A DNA stretch of 64,000 nucleotides, taken from contig CALEPT010000222.1 of the NCBI GenBank assembly GCA_937910385.1, forward strand, positions 16,924 through 80,923, read 5' to 3'. Below are positions 34,154 to 42,229 of this stretch, piece by piece. The translations under genes were made by a program, and so were the position numbers. Position 1 is the first letter of the stretch; every line of letters begins with the position of its first letter. This DNA comes from an uncultured Ruminococcus sp. Lineage in GTDB: Bacteria; Bacillota; Clostridia; Oscillospirales; Ruminococcaceae. A model generated the notes under the pieces. It did no database searches and had not been told where the DNA came from. It saw only the letters and a program-made list of their open reading frames with translations.

Positions 34154-34726
34154 TCACTTCAGGTATTTATCATCATCAACGGTATGTCCCGTAACGTCAA
34201 TGATATCGGGCTGAATGGTTTGGTTTCTCTGACTTATGGCGTAGGCTACATAGAAATTGAACGCTGATAATGCTATCATTACCAGTCCTATTATTATCCT
34301 TATTGCCGTGCTTACCTTGAACGGATTCATGATAAAGATCAAAGCTGTGACAAGAAGTATCACTGCAAAAACTATATTCTGAGTTTTCTTATCATGTGGG
34401 GTTTTATCGCTGCATGCCTTCATTATCCTCATTATGCCAATGAAACCGAAGACTATGCCCGCGATAACGGGGATATTTACCATTATGATATTTGGAAGGT
34501 ATATTATAAATATTCCGATTCCTGCACCTATCAAAGCTCCTATGAACATAAAGCCTGTATCACCACCTGTTAGTGAGCCAAGGAAAGCAATAACGCTGCC
34601 GGCAATGATGATACCTCCGACGATATAGAAAAGCCATGTTATTACATTAGGAAAAAATGCAATGAGAACTCCGCATATTGCCAAAGCAGCACCCTTGAGA
34701 ATATAGCTGAAATTATCTATCTTCAT
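34154..34726 (-). CDS. DUF308 / HdeD-like membrane protein
   Basis: A 190-residue protein with six hydrophobic helices and a short acidic C-terminal tail, matching the DUF308 family (HdeD-like). The biochemical role is unknown. GGAGG lies nine bases before the ATG. It is the last gene of the moxR-DUF58-transglutaminase operon, 14 bases after the preceding gene, and ends at the shared terminator. Confidence 0.8.
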   Translation of the reverse strand: MKIDNFSYILKGAALAICGVLIAFFPNVITWLFYIVGGIIIAGSVIAFLGSLTGGDTGFMFIGALIGAGIGIFIIYLPNIIMVNIPVIAGIVFGFIGIMRIMKACSDKTPHDKKTQNIVFAVILLVTALIFIMNPFKVSTAIRIIIGLVMIALSAFNFYVAYAISQRNQTIQPDIIDVTGHTVDDDKYLK

Positions 34727-34740
34727 AAGTAGTATGCCTC

Positions 34741-37437
34741 CTATACAAGTACGTCTATATATTTTAATCTGAGCTTTATGAAGAAGCCCGAACGCTCATA
34801 TAGCTTGCCTGCAAGAGCCTCGGCTGTTTTTCGCGAGGATGATATTTCGGCGTTTGATGGCTCAATATTGCCAAAGCTTGATCTGAGAGCCGTATCTGTC
34901 ATGTCGCGGAAACCGCCTGACTCGAAATAATCGCCTCCGATGCGTTCCTCGACCTGCCTTGCAAAATCTACGAACTGGCTTTCAGTGTTGTTTAATTTTA
35001 AAACTGCAAGAAGCCGTTCTGTATAAGCGTAAATATGCTCTATCCTGCGGGAAAGCTTACCGGAAGAGAATCTCTTGCTGCGGAGCTTTAAGATCATCCA
35101 GCGCCTCAAAACTATAAGCAATGCAAAAATAAGAAGAATCGATATAAACTGAATGATGATCCTTATAGCTGTTGGCAGCTTTTTTACTCCGCCTTTTCCG
35201 AATCTGAAGACAGAGCCACCGTCTGATTCCTGAGATGCAGCCTGAGTCACAGAAGTTATATTAGCAGAAGTTGAGGTTGCGACTCTTGTCGATTGTCTGG
35301 AACCGGTAGTGCGCGTTCCCGTTGATGATGCCGTTGTAACGGAAGATGTATCAGCAGCAGTTGAAGAAGTAGTCGCAGGCTGTGTAGGATCGGTATTTAT
35401 AGAGCTGCTTGAGTAGCCTGCGGTAAATTCAAAAGGCACCCAGCCATATCCGTCAAGATAGACCTCGGTCCATGCATGACTTCTGTTATCCTTTACATCA
35501 ATGGTATATGAGCCGTCCGGGTTCATGGAAGCGGCAGAAAAGTCATCTGCTACTATAATGTATCCCGTTGCGTATCTTGCCGGGATACCTGCCATACGGG
35601 CGAGGATAACTCCGGAAGTGGCATAATGTATGCAATATCCCTTGTGATTTTCAAGAAGAAAATAGTTTACAAAGTCGCGGTTAGAAGGAGTCTTTCCGGG
35701 GTTGAGCGAATACTCTGCCTCAGAAGTCATTTTTTCGCGCAATTCATATAGTATTTGCAGCTTTTCAGAAGCGGTTTGCGCATTTGAGGCTTCTGATATA
35801 ATATCAGCATATGCATCTGCTATCTCATTCATATTATCATTTTCGGGCAGCTGCAGATAATTGTCATAAACAAAATCCTTATAGCTGTTCTGGAGCAGTT
35901 CTGCCATAAGAGCAGCACCGTTATCATACAGATACTGCTGATCGGCAGTTATCTCATAGTCAATAGGGAAAAAGTCGTTATATGTTATCAGTCCGTTTTC
36001 AGAGCAATAATTGAGAACAGCATTGCGCCAGTATTCATCGCTTATCGCTGAAGCGGAATAGACGTTTCTGGAGATATCGCCGAGTGAACCTGCAATAAGA
36101 TTTGCATCTATATGTATAAATTTATATGACGATTCTTTTGATGAGCTGCTTTTTACAGAAACTGAGGTATCATTGGTATATTTGAGATCCCCGAAGTTAT
36201 CGGTACCATATGGCGCAAAGCTTTTATCCTCTTTTAACTGAGACTTTATCCATATAGTATTTTCAGAGGCTGCGGGATCTATCAGTTTAGAAAAAACACA
36301 CGGAAAATCCTGGGGATATATCCCGCTTTTGCTGAAATCATCAAATATATTGCTTTTATAAGCTGAAGCCGGTAAGTCGGACCATTCATTATTTTTATAA
36401 ACAGAGCCTGAATAGTTTTTCAGATAAACAGCTCCGTCGATCTTTCCGTCTATTGTAACGGTAAGATCGGTTTTATTCTTGTATTTTATCCTGTCAGCGG
36501 TACCTAACTTATGATTTTCGTATTTAAAATTAAATCCGAATGCACTTGAAACATTGGCGATGCTCTCAGCAAAATTATCTATGGAAAACGAATCCATAGC
36601 CTCGCTTATATCTTTTCTTCTCTGATTCAGCTCATCGCTTCTCTCGTAACCGGTTAGCTTCATAACAGAGATAGTTGTACAGGTAACTATCATAACAACC
36701 ACTATAATGAACATACCGCATTTTTCCGTAACCTTGAGTTTCATATGCCGTTTTGGGAAAAAGAGGTTGTTTTTTCTGACAAAACCGCTTTGTCCGCCGG
36801 AATATTCCCCTATATCTATAGTTGACATAGCAAGAAGCGCAAGCCAATATGCAACCGTGAGAACTCCCCAGAAAACAGAGATCTCTATTCCGTTATAAAG
36901 ACCTATCTCTATCACAGGGAATGAGATGAGCAGAGGGAGAATAGGGTTAGGACGGCATATTGTAAAGAAATATATTACAATTGCCAGAAGCCATATATAA
37001 AAGAAAAAAAGAGTTGTTACAGAATCGCGTTCCAGAGCTCTGTCCAGAAGCTTGTAATATTTTATATCTGTGTGAAAAGAGGTGCTGTATATAATATTGT
37101 ATACATATTTAAATCCAAGCGATATCTGTTCTATTTTTTTGTATGCAGATGCTGCAAAAATAATTACAGAAGCTCCGTATACCCACAAAGCGCGATTTGC
37201 TATAACTGATAATGCAATATAAAACAGGGATATGATCACAGCAGATGTGAATATTACCGAATCATAAAACCTGAAATCGAACATTCTGAGAAAAGACATG
37301 ATCACCGATGTAAATCCGATAATGGCTATTAATACGGCAGCAGGCTTTCGCAGATCGGCTCTCTTTTTTTTAACTGACATGACTATGCTGTCGCATATTT
37401 CAATACCGTTGCTGTTTTGAAGGTTCTTTCTTTTCAT
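34741..37437 (-). CDS. Membrane transglutaminase-like protein (TgpA/DUF4129-type)
   Basis: An 898-residue membrane protein. Six or so N-terminal helices (about 33-260) precede an extracytoplasmic region with a transglutaminase/protease fold: Cys602 in KGYCIHYATSG, His654 in RSHAWTEVY and Glu670 in WVPFE. A Ser/Thr-rich linker (680-735), one helix (about 757-778) and a cytoplasmic DUF4129-like tail follow. The start at 37437 overlaps the preceding stop as TAATG. With MoxR and DUF58 genes upstream this is a common three-gene module; its substrate is unknown. Confidence 0.88.
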   Translation of the reverse strand: MKRKNLQNSNGIEICDSIVMSVKKKRADLRKPAAVLIAIIGFTSVIMSFLRMFDFRFYDSVIFTSAVIISLFYIALSVIANRALWVYGASVIIFAASAYKKIEQISLGFKYVYNIIYSTSFHTDIKYYKLLDRALERDSVTTLFFFYIWLLAIVIYFFTICRPNPILPLLISFPVIEIGLYNGIEISVFWGVLTVAYWLALLAMSTIDIGEYSGGQSGFVRKNNLFFPKRHMKLKVTEKCGMFIIVVVMIVTCTTISVMKLTGYERSDELNQRRKDISEAMDSFSIDNFAESIANVSSAFGFNFKYENHKLGTADRIKYKNKTDLTVTIDGKIDGAVYLKNYSGSVYKNNEWSDLPASAYKSNIFDDFSKSGIYPQDFPCVFSKLIDPAASENTIWIKSQLKEDKSFAPYGTDNFGDLKYTNDTSVSVKSSSSKESSYKFIHIDANLIAGSLGDISRNVYSASAISDEYWRNAVLNYCSENGLITYNDFFPIDYEITADQQYLYDNGAALMAELLQNSYKDFVYDNYLQLPENDNMNEIADAYADIISEASNAQTASEKLQILYELREKMTSEAEYSLNPGKTPSNRDFVNYFLLENHKGYCIHYATSGVILARMAGIPARYATGYIIVADDFSAASMNPDGSYTIDVKDNRSHAWTEVYLDGYGWVPFEFTAGYSSSSINTDPTQPATTSSTAADTSSVTTASSTGTRTTGSRQSTRVATSTSANITSVTQAASQESDGGSVFRFGKGGVKKLPTAIRIIIQFISILLIFALLIVLRRWMILKLRSKRFSSGKLSRRIEHIYAYTERLLAVLKLNNTESQFVDFARQVEERIGGDYFESGGFRDMTDTALRSSFGNIEPSNAEISSSRKTAEALAGKLYERSGFFIKLRLKYIDVLV

Positions 37438-38633
37438 TATATTTCTATATCCTTTATCGAGGAGGAGATCCTGCCTATCAGGACAGGGATAATATTTACG
37501 GAGGAGCATCCGTTTTCTAACGTACCGAGCTCTGAGGAGTTCTTGATAATAACGACTGCATTTTTTATATCGGCATCGACGCTTTCATTTATGTAATCGA
37601 TCATGGAAGTATCCTGAGTCAGCGAAGTAACAAATGTAAATGAAGATACCGAAATATCCGGATTTTCTGAGAAATAAACATCAGGAGGCTCGCAGAAGAG
37701 ATTATCATTTATAGATAGGATAAGCTCTCTGACGGCATCACCGAGCGAAGAAGCGTCAGATATGGGACGCTCAACGAACTGTCTGCGTTTGGCATTAAAA
37801 TAGACTAAGGAATGGAGGCGTTCATTCTCTATAAGGAACTGAGAGAGAGAAACCATAGTTTCAACGAGCGTATCGAATACAGGGAGTGTGTATTCCGAGT
37901 CCTCATAGCATTTCAGATCAAGAAAAATTGAACACGGAATATCAACTGGGAGGCTGTAATCCTTTACAATGAAATCGTCCTTTTTAGAACTAAGCTTCCA
38001 ATGTATCCTGTTGAGTTTATCTCCTGCGATATAATCGCGAAGATCAAAGACCTCAGAAGGATCATTTCCGGGAGAGTTTTCGGAAAAAACGCTGCTTTCT
38101 TCATTAACTCTGTCGGTATATGAGATAATTCCGGATATATCGCGGGCATCAGGCATCACAGCTATCTGTGTGCCTATATTTTTTGCTATTTTAAACTTAA
38201 AGATCCTGAGCGGGTCATAAATATGGATATACGAAGTGTGCACCTTTACTACACCACAGAACTTTGAACTGAGTTGGAAGGTAACTCTTTGAGTATTTCT
38301 TGGCTGTATAGGCATATAAAGCTCAAATTCTGTGATCTGATTGTTGAAGACATTGTAATACCGGATATGAGCCTCAGCTTTTCCAACAGGAAAAATGCTT
38401 CGGTTTGTAATACAGATCTGAACAGGAAAAGAGGTATTTTTAGACACTACCTTGTCGCGCAAAGCGAAGTCCACTCGTATCATGTGTTTTGTGATGAGAG
38501 TGGCTGCAAACATTATGATGGGCAGAGCGATCATTATCACAAGAAGGACAAGCGCGAAATCCCATACATATAATATATAAAACGCAGCACATATCAGTAT
38601 AAGCAGAATGAACAGTATTTTCGTAAAGATCAT
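37437..38633 (-). CDS. DUF58 domain protein
   Basis: A 398-residue protein with two N-terminal membrane helices and the DUF58 signature DYIAGDKLNRIHWKLS (about residue 205), followed by a von Willebrand A-like region. Family members work with MoxR AAA+ ATPases, probably in assembling or activating a surface factor. It is four bases downstream of moxR and overlaps the transglutaminase gene by one base. Confidence 0.88.
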   Translation of the reverse strand: MIFTKILFILLILICAAFYILYVWDFALVLLVIMIALPIIMFAATLITKHMIRVDFALRDKVVSKNTSFPVQICITNRSIFPVGKAEAHIRYYNVFNNQITEFELYMPIQPRNTQRVTFQLSSKFCGVVKVHTSYIHIYDPLRIFKFKIAKNIGTQIAVMPDARDISGIISYTDRVNEESSVFSENSPGNDPSEVFDLRDYIAGDKLNRIHWKLSSKKDDFIVKDYSLPVDIPCSIFLDLKCYEDSEYTLPVFDTLVETMVSLSQFLIENERLHSLVYFNAKRRQFVERPISDASSLGDAVRELILSINDNLFCEPPDVYFSENPDISVSSFTFVTSLTQDTSMIDYINESVDADIKNAVVIIKNSSELGTLENGCSSVNIIPVLIGRISSSIKDIEI

Positions 38634-38637
38634 GGCA

Positions 38638-39597
38638 TTATCTCCGGGTAGAGGTTATACCCGGAACGGGGACGGACTTGAGTATTTCAGCGATCACATC
38701 AGAAGCAGAAATGTCTGAAAGCTTAGCCTTTGAGCTGAGTATAACTCTGTGCTGAAAAACGTCCGAGCATATGAATGAAATATCCTCCGGAATGACATAA
38801 TCACGTCCCATAGCAACAGCGATGCCCTTTGCCAGCTGCATAAGTGCCAATGTTCCTCTCGGGCTGACGCCGAGCTTTAACATCGGGTGATTTCTTGTAG
38901 CAGCTGCAAGAGAAACTATATAATCATATATCCTGTCATCAATGTAAATATTTGTAATGTGTTCCTGAAGGGAAATGATGAATGAAGCGTCGGCTACAGG
39001 TTTAACGTTATCGAGAGGATTGGAGTTGGTTTTTGCTTTAAGAATGGAAACTTCTCCGCCGAAATCGGGATATCCCATGCTTAGCTTTATCATGAATCTG
39101 TCGAGCTGGGAATCGGGAAGGTTATGGGTACCCGCTGAGCCTATGGGGTTCTGTGTAGCTATGACTGTGTATGGTTCGGGGAGTTTGTATGTATTACCGT
39201 CAACTGTAATACTTTTCTCCTCCATGAGCTCGAGCAGAGCGGATTGCGTTTTGCTGGATGTACGGTTTATCTCGTCAGCAAGAAAAAGATTGCAGAAAGC
39301 AACACCGGGGCGGAATTCAAATTTTCCGCTGTTCTTATTATAAATAGAGAAGCCTGTAACGTCTGAAGGCAGAACGTCGGGAGTAAACTGCATACGGTTG
39401 TGTTCAAGGGACAAGGCTTTTGAGAAAGCGAGAGCCAGAGTGGTTTTTCCGACGCCGGGGATATCCTCGATAAGAATGTGACCCTTGCACAGGATACCGA
39501 GGAGTACTTTTATAATAATAGCGTCCTTGCCGATGACAGCTTTTTTAACTTCTGTAATAATAGAATTTATCTGATTGGTATAATAATTGTTGTTCAT
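38638..39597 (-). CDS. MoxR-family AAA+ ATPase
   Basis: A 319-residue AAA_3 ATPase with Walker A IPGVGKTTLA, Walker B LFLADEINR, sensor ATQNPIGSAG and an arginine-finger LDRF. MoxR proteins act as chaperones for metal insertion or complex assembly with von Willebrand A partners. GGAGAA precedes the ATG. It is the first gene of the operon and has its own promoter. Confidence 0.92.
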   Translation of the reverse strand: MNNNYYTNQINSIITEVKKAVIGKDAIIIKVLLGILCKGHILIEDIPGVGKTTLALAFSKALSLEHNRMQFTPDVLPSDVTGFSIYNKNSGKFEFRPGVAFCNLFLADEINRTSSKTQSALLELMEEKSITVDGNTYKLPEPYTVIATQNPIGSAGTHNLPDSQLDRFMIKLSMGYPDFGGEVSILKAKTNSNPLDNVKPVADASFIISLQEHITNIYIDDRIYDYIVSLAAATRNHPMLKLGVSPRGTLALMQLAKGIAVAMGRDYVIPEDISFICSDVFQHRVILSSKAKLSDISASDVIAEILKSVPVPGITSTRR

Positions 39598-39630
39598 ATT
39601 ATTTCTCCTGTAGATTTGTTATACATTAAT

Positions 39631-39659
39631 ATTATATCATTAACAGACATGTTTTGCAA
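39631..39659 (-). promoter_or_regulatory. Promoter of the moxR operon
   Basis: On the minus strand, TTGCAA (39654-39659), a 17-bp spacer and TATAAT (39631-39636) lie 34 bases before moxR. The AT-rich 39598-40039 stretch otherwise holds only the divergent promoter at 39960. Confidence 0.75.
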
Positions 39660-39959
39660 TAGGAAATAAAGCAATTTTATGAAAGAAGGGTTGTTATTTT
39701 TTATTAACCTTTTCGCAAGAGAAAATTGTCGGTTTGGGGCTAAAATCCGTAAAATAGGCTTACAATTATACAGATTGTTATTTACCAATTTGTTTTTGTT
39801 GTAACTATTTTGTAACTTTTAGCTGTTTTATGATTTTATAAGTTTATTTTGGGTTAACATTGAGTTAATAAAACGTTAATCTAAACTGTGCGATTTATCC
39901 TATACTCAACATTTCAGGGCGAAAAATTTGGCTACAAAATGGAAAAAATCCCAAAAGTA

Positions 39960-39988
39960 TTGCCATTTGAGGAAGAATGTGTTATCAT
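39960..39988 (+). promoter_or_regulatory. Promoter for the SleB-like gene
   Basis: A -35 TTGCCA (39960-39965), 17-bp spacer and -10 TATCAT (39983-39988). A weaker TATACT lies at 39901. Repeated GTTAA/TTAAC words (39853-39885) sit upstream and could bind a regulator. Confidence 0.55.
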
Positions 39989-40039
39989 TTACACAGCCCA
40001 GAAAATGATTAAAATGCTTTTTAACGAAAGGATGAGTTA

Positions 40040-40912
40040 ATGGGAAATCTCAGAGCCGCAGCTTTAGCATGCGGAGTAGTTGCTTCATGTTTAGCCGGAG
40101 GGATCGGCATCTCGTATGCTTCGTCTTCTCAGGTAAGTTCCGCTAAGGTCGTTGAGGACAATGAAACAGGTAATATCAATCCTGATGATGCAATTACAAC
40201 AACAGCAAATTCTGAATCAGAAGAAACCACAGAGAATACAACCAAAACAGTTTCAATAACCAAGAATGCCGCTTACACAGCAGCTGCAAAAAAGGGCGCA
40301 TATTACAATAATGCTAATGCTTCTGCAAAGACGGCTGTCACAACAACAACAGTTGTGACCACAACAGTAACAACAACAGTTACCACTACAGCGGCTGTTG
40401 TTACAGAGCCTGTTACAGAACCCGTTACCGAAGCTCCGGTATATGAAGAGCCTGAGGTGTACGAGGAGGTCTATGAAGAGCCTGTAGTTGAGGAGGTTTA
40501 CGTTGAGCCTGTAACAGAAGCATCAACGTATGTCGAGCCTGTAACAAATGCAGCTACTTCTGAAATATCACAGTATGCACTTCCTATAAGTGATGATGAT
40601 TTTATTTTACTTTGTAATGCTGTCGCTCACGAAGCCGGTTCCTGCTGGATAAGTGAGACAGACAAGGCAAAGATAGTAGAGGTAATAATGAACAGAGTAA
40701 GCTCGCCGATATATCCGGATACGATATACGGTGTGCTCACACAAAGAAACCAGTTCTCAGGCGCTTCTTCCTATGTAAACTTAGGCACATTTTCGAGCGC
40801 TGTTACAGAGAGTGTAAAATCCGCAGTATTGCTCTATTTTGCTGATCCTTCGCAGTTTAACGACGGATATCTGAGCTTCTACGGGAACGGTTCACAGAAT
40901 ATTTTTTATTAA
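40040..40912 (+). CDS. Secreted cell-wall hydrolase (SleB/Hydrolase_2 domain)
   Basis: A 290-residue exported protein. It has a signal peptide (about 1-28), then a Thr/Ala-rich and Glu/Pro/Tyr-rich low-complexity region (50-180, with VTEPVTE and YEEP repeats). The C-terminal 100 residues form a SleB-like domain with the catalytic Glu in AVAHEAGSCW and the VIMNRVSSPIYPDTI segment. SleB enzymes are lytic transglycosylases of cortex or vegetative peptidoglycan. No spore gene adjoins it, so a vegetative role is equally likely. An AAAGGA site precedes the ATG. Confidence 0.85.
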   Translation: MGNLRAAALACGVVASCLAGGIGISYASSSQVSSAKVVEDNETGNINPDDAITTTANSESEETTENTTKTVSITKNAAYTAAAKKGAYYNNANASAKTAVTTTTVVTTTVTTTVTTTAAVVTEPVTEPVTEAPVYEEPEVYEEVYEEPVVEEVYVEPVTEASTYVEPVTNAATSEISQYALPISDDDFILLCNAVAHEAGSCWISETDKAKIVEVIMNRVSSPIYPDTIYGVLTQRNQFSGASSYVNLGTFSSAVTESVKSAVLLYFADPSQFNDGYLSFYGNGSQNIFY

Positions 40913-40932
40913 TCAAAAAAGCATTTGATCGT

Positions 40933-40959
40933 ACAGACGGCATTAAGCCGTCTGTTTTT
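40933..40959 (+). terminator. Terminator after the SleB-like gene
   Basis: ACAGACGGC (40933-40941) pairs perfectly with GCCGTCTGT (40947-40955), followed by TTTTC. Confidence 0.9.
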
Positions 40960-40972
40960 CTTTATCTTACGG

Positions 40973-41001
40973 TTGCTTTATCGGCGATTGTATAGTATAA
41001 T
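40973..41001 (+). promoter_or_regulatory. Promoter for the ArsC-like gene
   Basis: A -35 TTGCTT (40973-40978), 17-bp spacer and -10 TATAAT (40996-41001), 28 bases before the chosen start. Confidence 0.75.
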
Positions 41002-41028
41002 AAATATATGATAAAAGGAGGAATCATC

Positions 41029-41382
41029 ATGAAGTTTATTTGCTATCCGAAATGCACTACCTGCAAAAAAGCACAGAGTTGGCTCGATGAGCATAATGTC
41101 AGCTATGAGCTCAGGGACATAAAGAATGCTAATCCGTCCGAAGAAGAGCTAAGAGAATGGCATAACAAAAGCGGACTTCCGCTGAAAAAATTTTTCAACA
41201 CAAGCGGACTCCTATACAAATCGATGCAGCTCAAGGACAAGCTGCCTGAAATGTCCGAAGAAGAGCAGATAAAGCTGCTTTCATCAGACGGAATGCTTGT
41301 GAAAAGACCTATCCTTGTAACAGAGAAGAATGTTCTCGTAGGCTTTAAGGAAAAGGAATATGAACAGCTTTTAGGAGACTGA
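41029..41382 (+). CDS. ArsC/Spx-family thioredoxin-fold protein
   Basis: A 117-residue thioredoxin-fold protein with CTTC at the active-site position (YPKCTTCKKA) and the family segments LPLKKFFNTSG and MLVKRPILV. The layout matches the YffB/ArsC-like subfamily rather than a proven arsenate reductase. It lacks the RPI-RNA-polymerase contacts that would define Spx with certainty. ATG 41029 is seven bases after AAGGAGG. The methyltransferase gene follows after one base. Confidence 0.85.
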   Translation: MKFICYPKCTTCKKAQSWLDEHNVSYELRDIKNANPSEEELREWHNKSGLPLKKFFNTSGLLYKSMQLKDKLPEMSEEEQIKLLSSDGMLVKRPILVTEKNVLVGFKEKEYEQLLGD

Positions 41383-41383
41383 A

Positions 41384-42175
41384 ATGGATATAACCAATAG
41401 GCAAATAGACGGAGGAAAGGCGTTTGACTGGGGACGCACATCAGAGGATTACGCAAAATTCCGTGATATTTATCCGCAGGAGTTCTACGATAAAATAGTA
41501 TCAAGAGGTCTTTGCACTAAGGGTCAGCGAGTACTTGATCTTGGTACGGGCACGGGAGTTCTCCCGAGGAATCTTTACAGATACGGAGCCCGGTGGACAG
41601 GCTGTGATATCTCAGAAAACCAGATAAAACAGGCTCGGCTGCTTGCGGAGCAGAGCCGAATGGATATCGAATTCATGACTGTGCCGACCGAAAATATCGA
41701 ATTCCCTGACGAGAGTTTTGACGTTATAACAGCTTGTCAGTGCTTCTGGTATTTTGACCACGAGAGAGTTGCGCCGCAGCTTGCCCGTATGCTCAAATGC
41801 AGCGGAAAGTTGCTTATCCTGTACATGGCTTGGCTGCCGTTTGAGGATGATATCGCTCGCCGAAGCGAGGAGCTTGTCCTTAAATACAATCCCGAATGGT
41901 CGGGAGCGGGAGAGACCCGCAAGCCGATAAACATACCCGACCCGATAAACCGCTATTTTGAGCTTGCAGACCATGAGGAATACGACCTTTGCGTACACTT
42001 CACACGTGAAAGCTGGCATGGCAGAATAAGAGCCTGCCGGGGGATCGGAGCTTCTCTCTCCGAAGGCGAGATCGCTTCGTGGGAAAAGGAGCATACCGAG
42101 CTTCTAAGACGCATAGCTCCCGAAAAATTCGGAATACTACATTATGCTGCGCTGGCGGTTCTGAACAAAAAATAA
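41384..42175 (+). CDS. Class I SAM-dependent methyltransferase
   Basis: A 263-residue methyltransferase. Motif I is VLDLGTGTGVLP, the acidic motif II residue is in CDISENQI, and the post-motif segment is FDVITACQCFWYFD. The substrate is unknown; relatives methylate small molecules. It starts one base after the ArsC-like stop with GGAG upstream, so the two are co-transcribed. Confidence 0.85.
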   Translation: MDITNRQIDGGKAFDWGRTSEDYAKFRDIYPQEFYDKIVSRGLCTKGQRVLDLGTGTGVLPRNLYRYGARWTGCDISENQIKQARLLAEQSRMDIEFMTVPTENIEFPDESFDVITACQCFWYFDHERVAPQLARMLKCSGKLLILYMAWLPFEDDIARRSEELVLKYNPEWSGAGETRKPINIPDPINRYFELADHEEYDLCVHFTRESWHGRIRACRGIGASLSEGEIASWEKEHTELLRRIAPEKFGILHYAALAVLNKK

Positions 42176-42176
42176 T

Positions 42177-42205
42177 TTGACAAAACAATATCAATGTAGT
42201 ATAAT
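42177..42205 (+). promoter_or_regulatory. Consensus promoter for copA
   Basis: A perfect -35 TTGACA (42177-42182), 17-bp spacer and perfect -10 TATAAT (42200-42205), starting just past the methyltransferase stop. A repressor would be expected on so strong a promoter, but no clear CopY or CsoR box was seen. Confidence 0.85.
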
Positions 42206-42229
42206 TATTGCAGAAAGGAAGCTGATCTT

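Noticed and set aside
40320..40560. Tandem repeat in the SleB-like gene as a CRISPR or satellite
   Set aside because: It is irregular low-complexity coding sequence (Thr and Glu-Pro repeats), with no constant spacer pattern.
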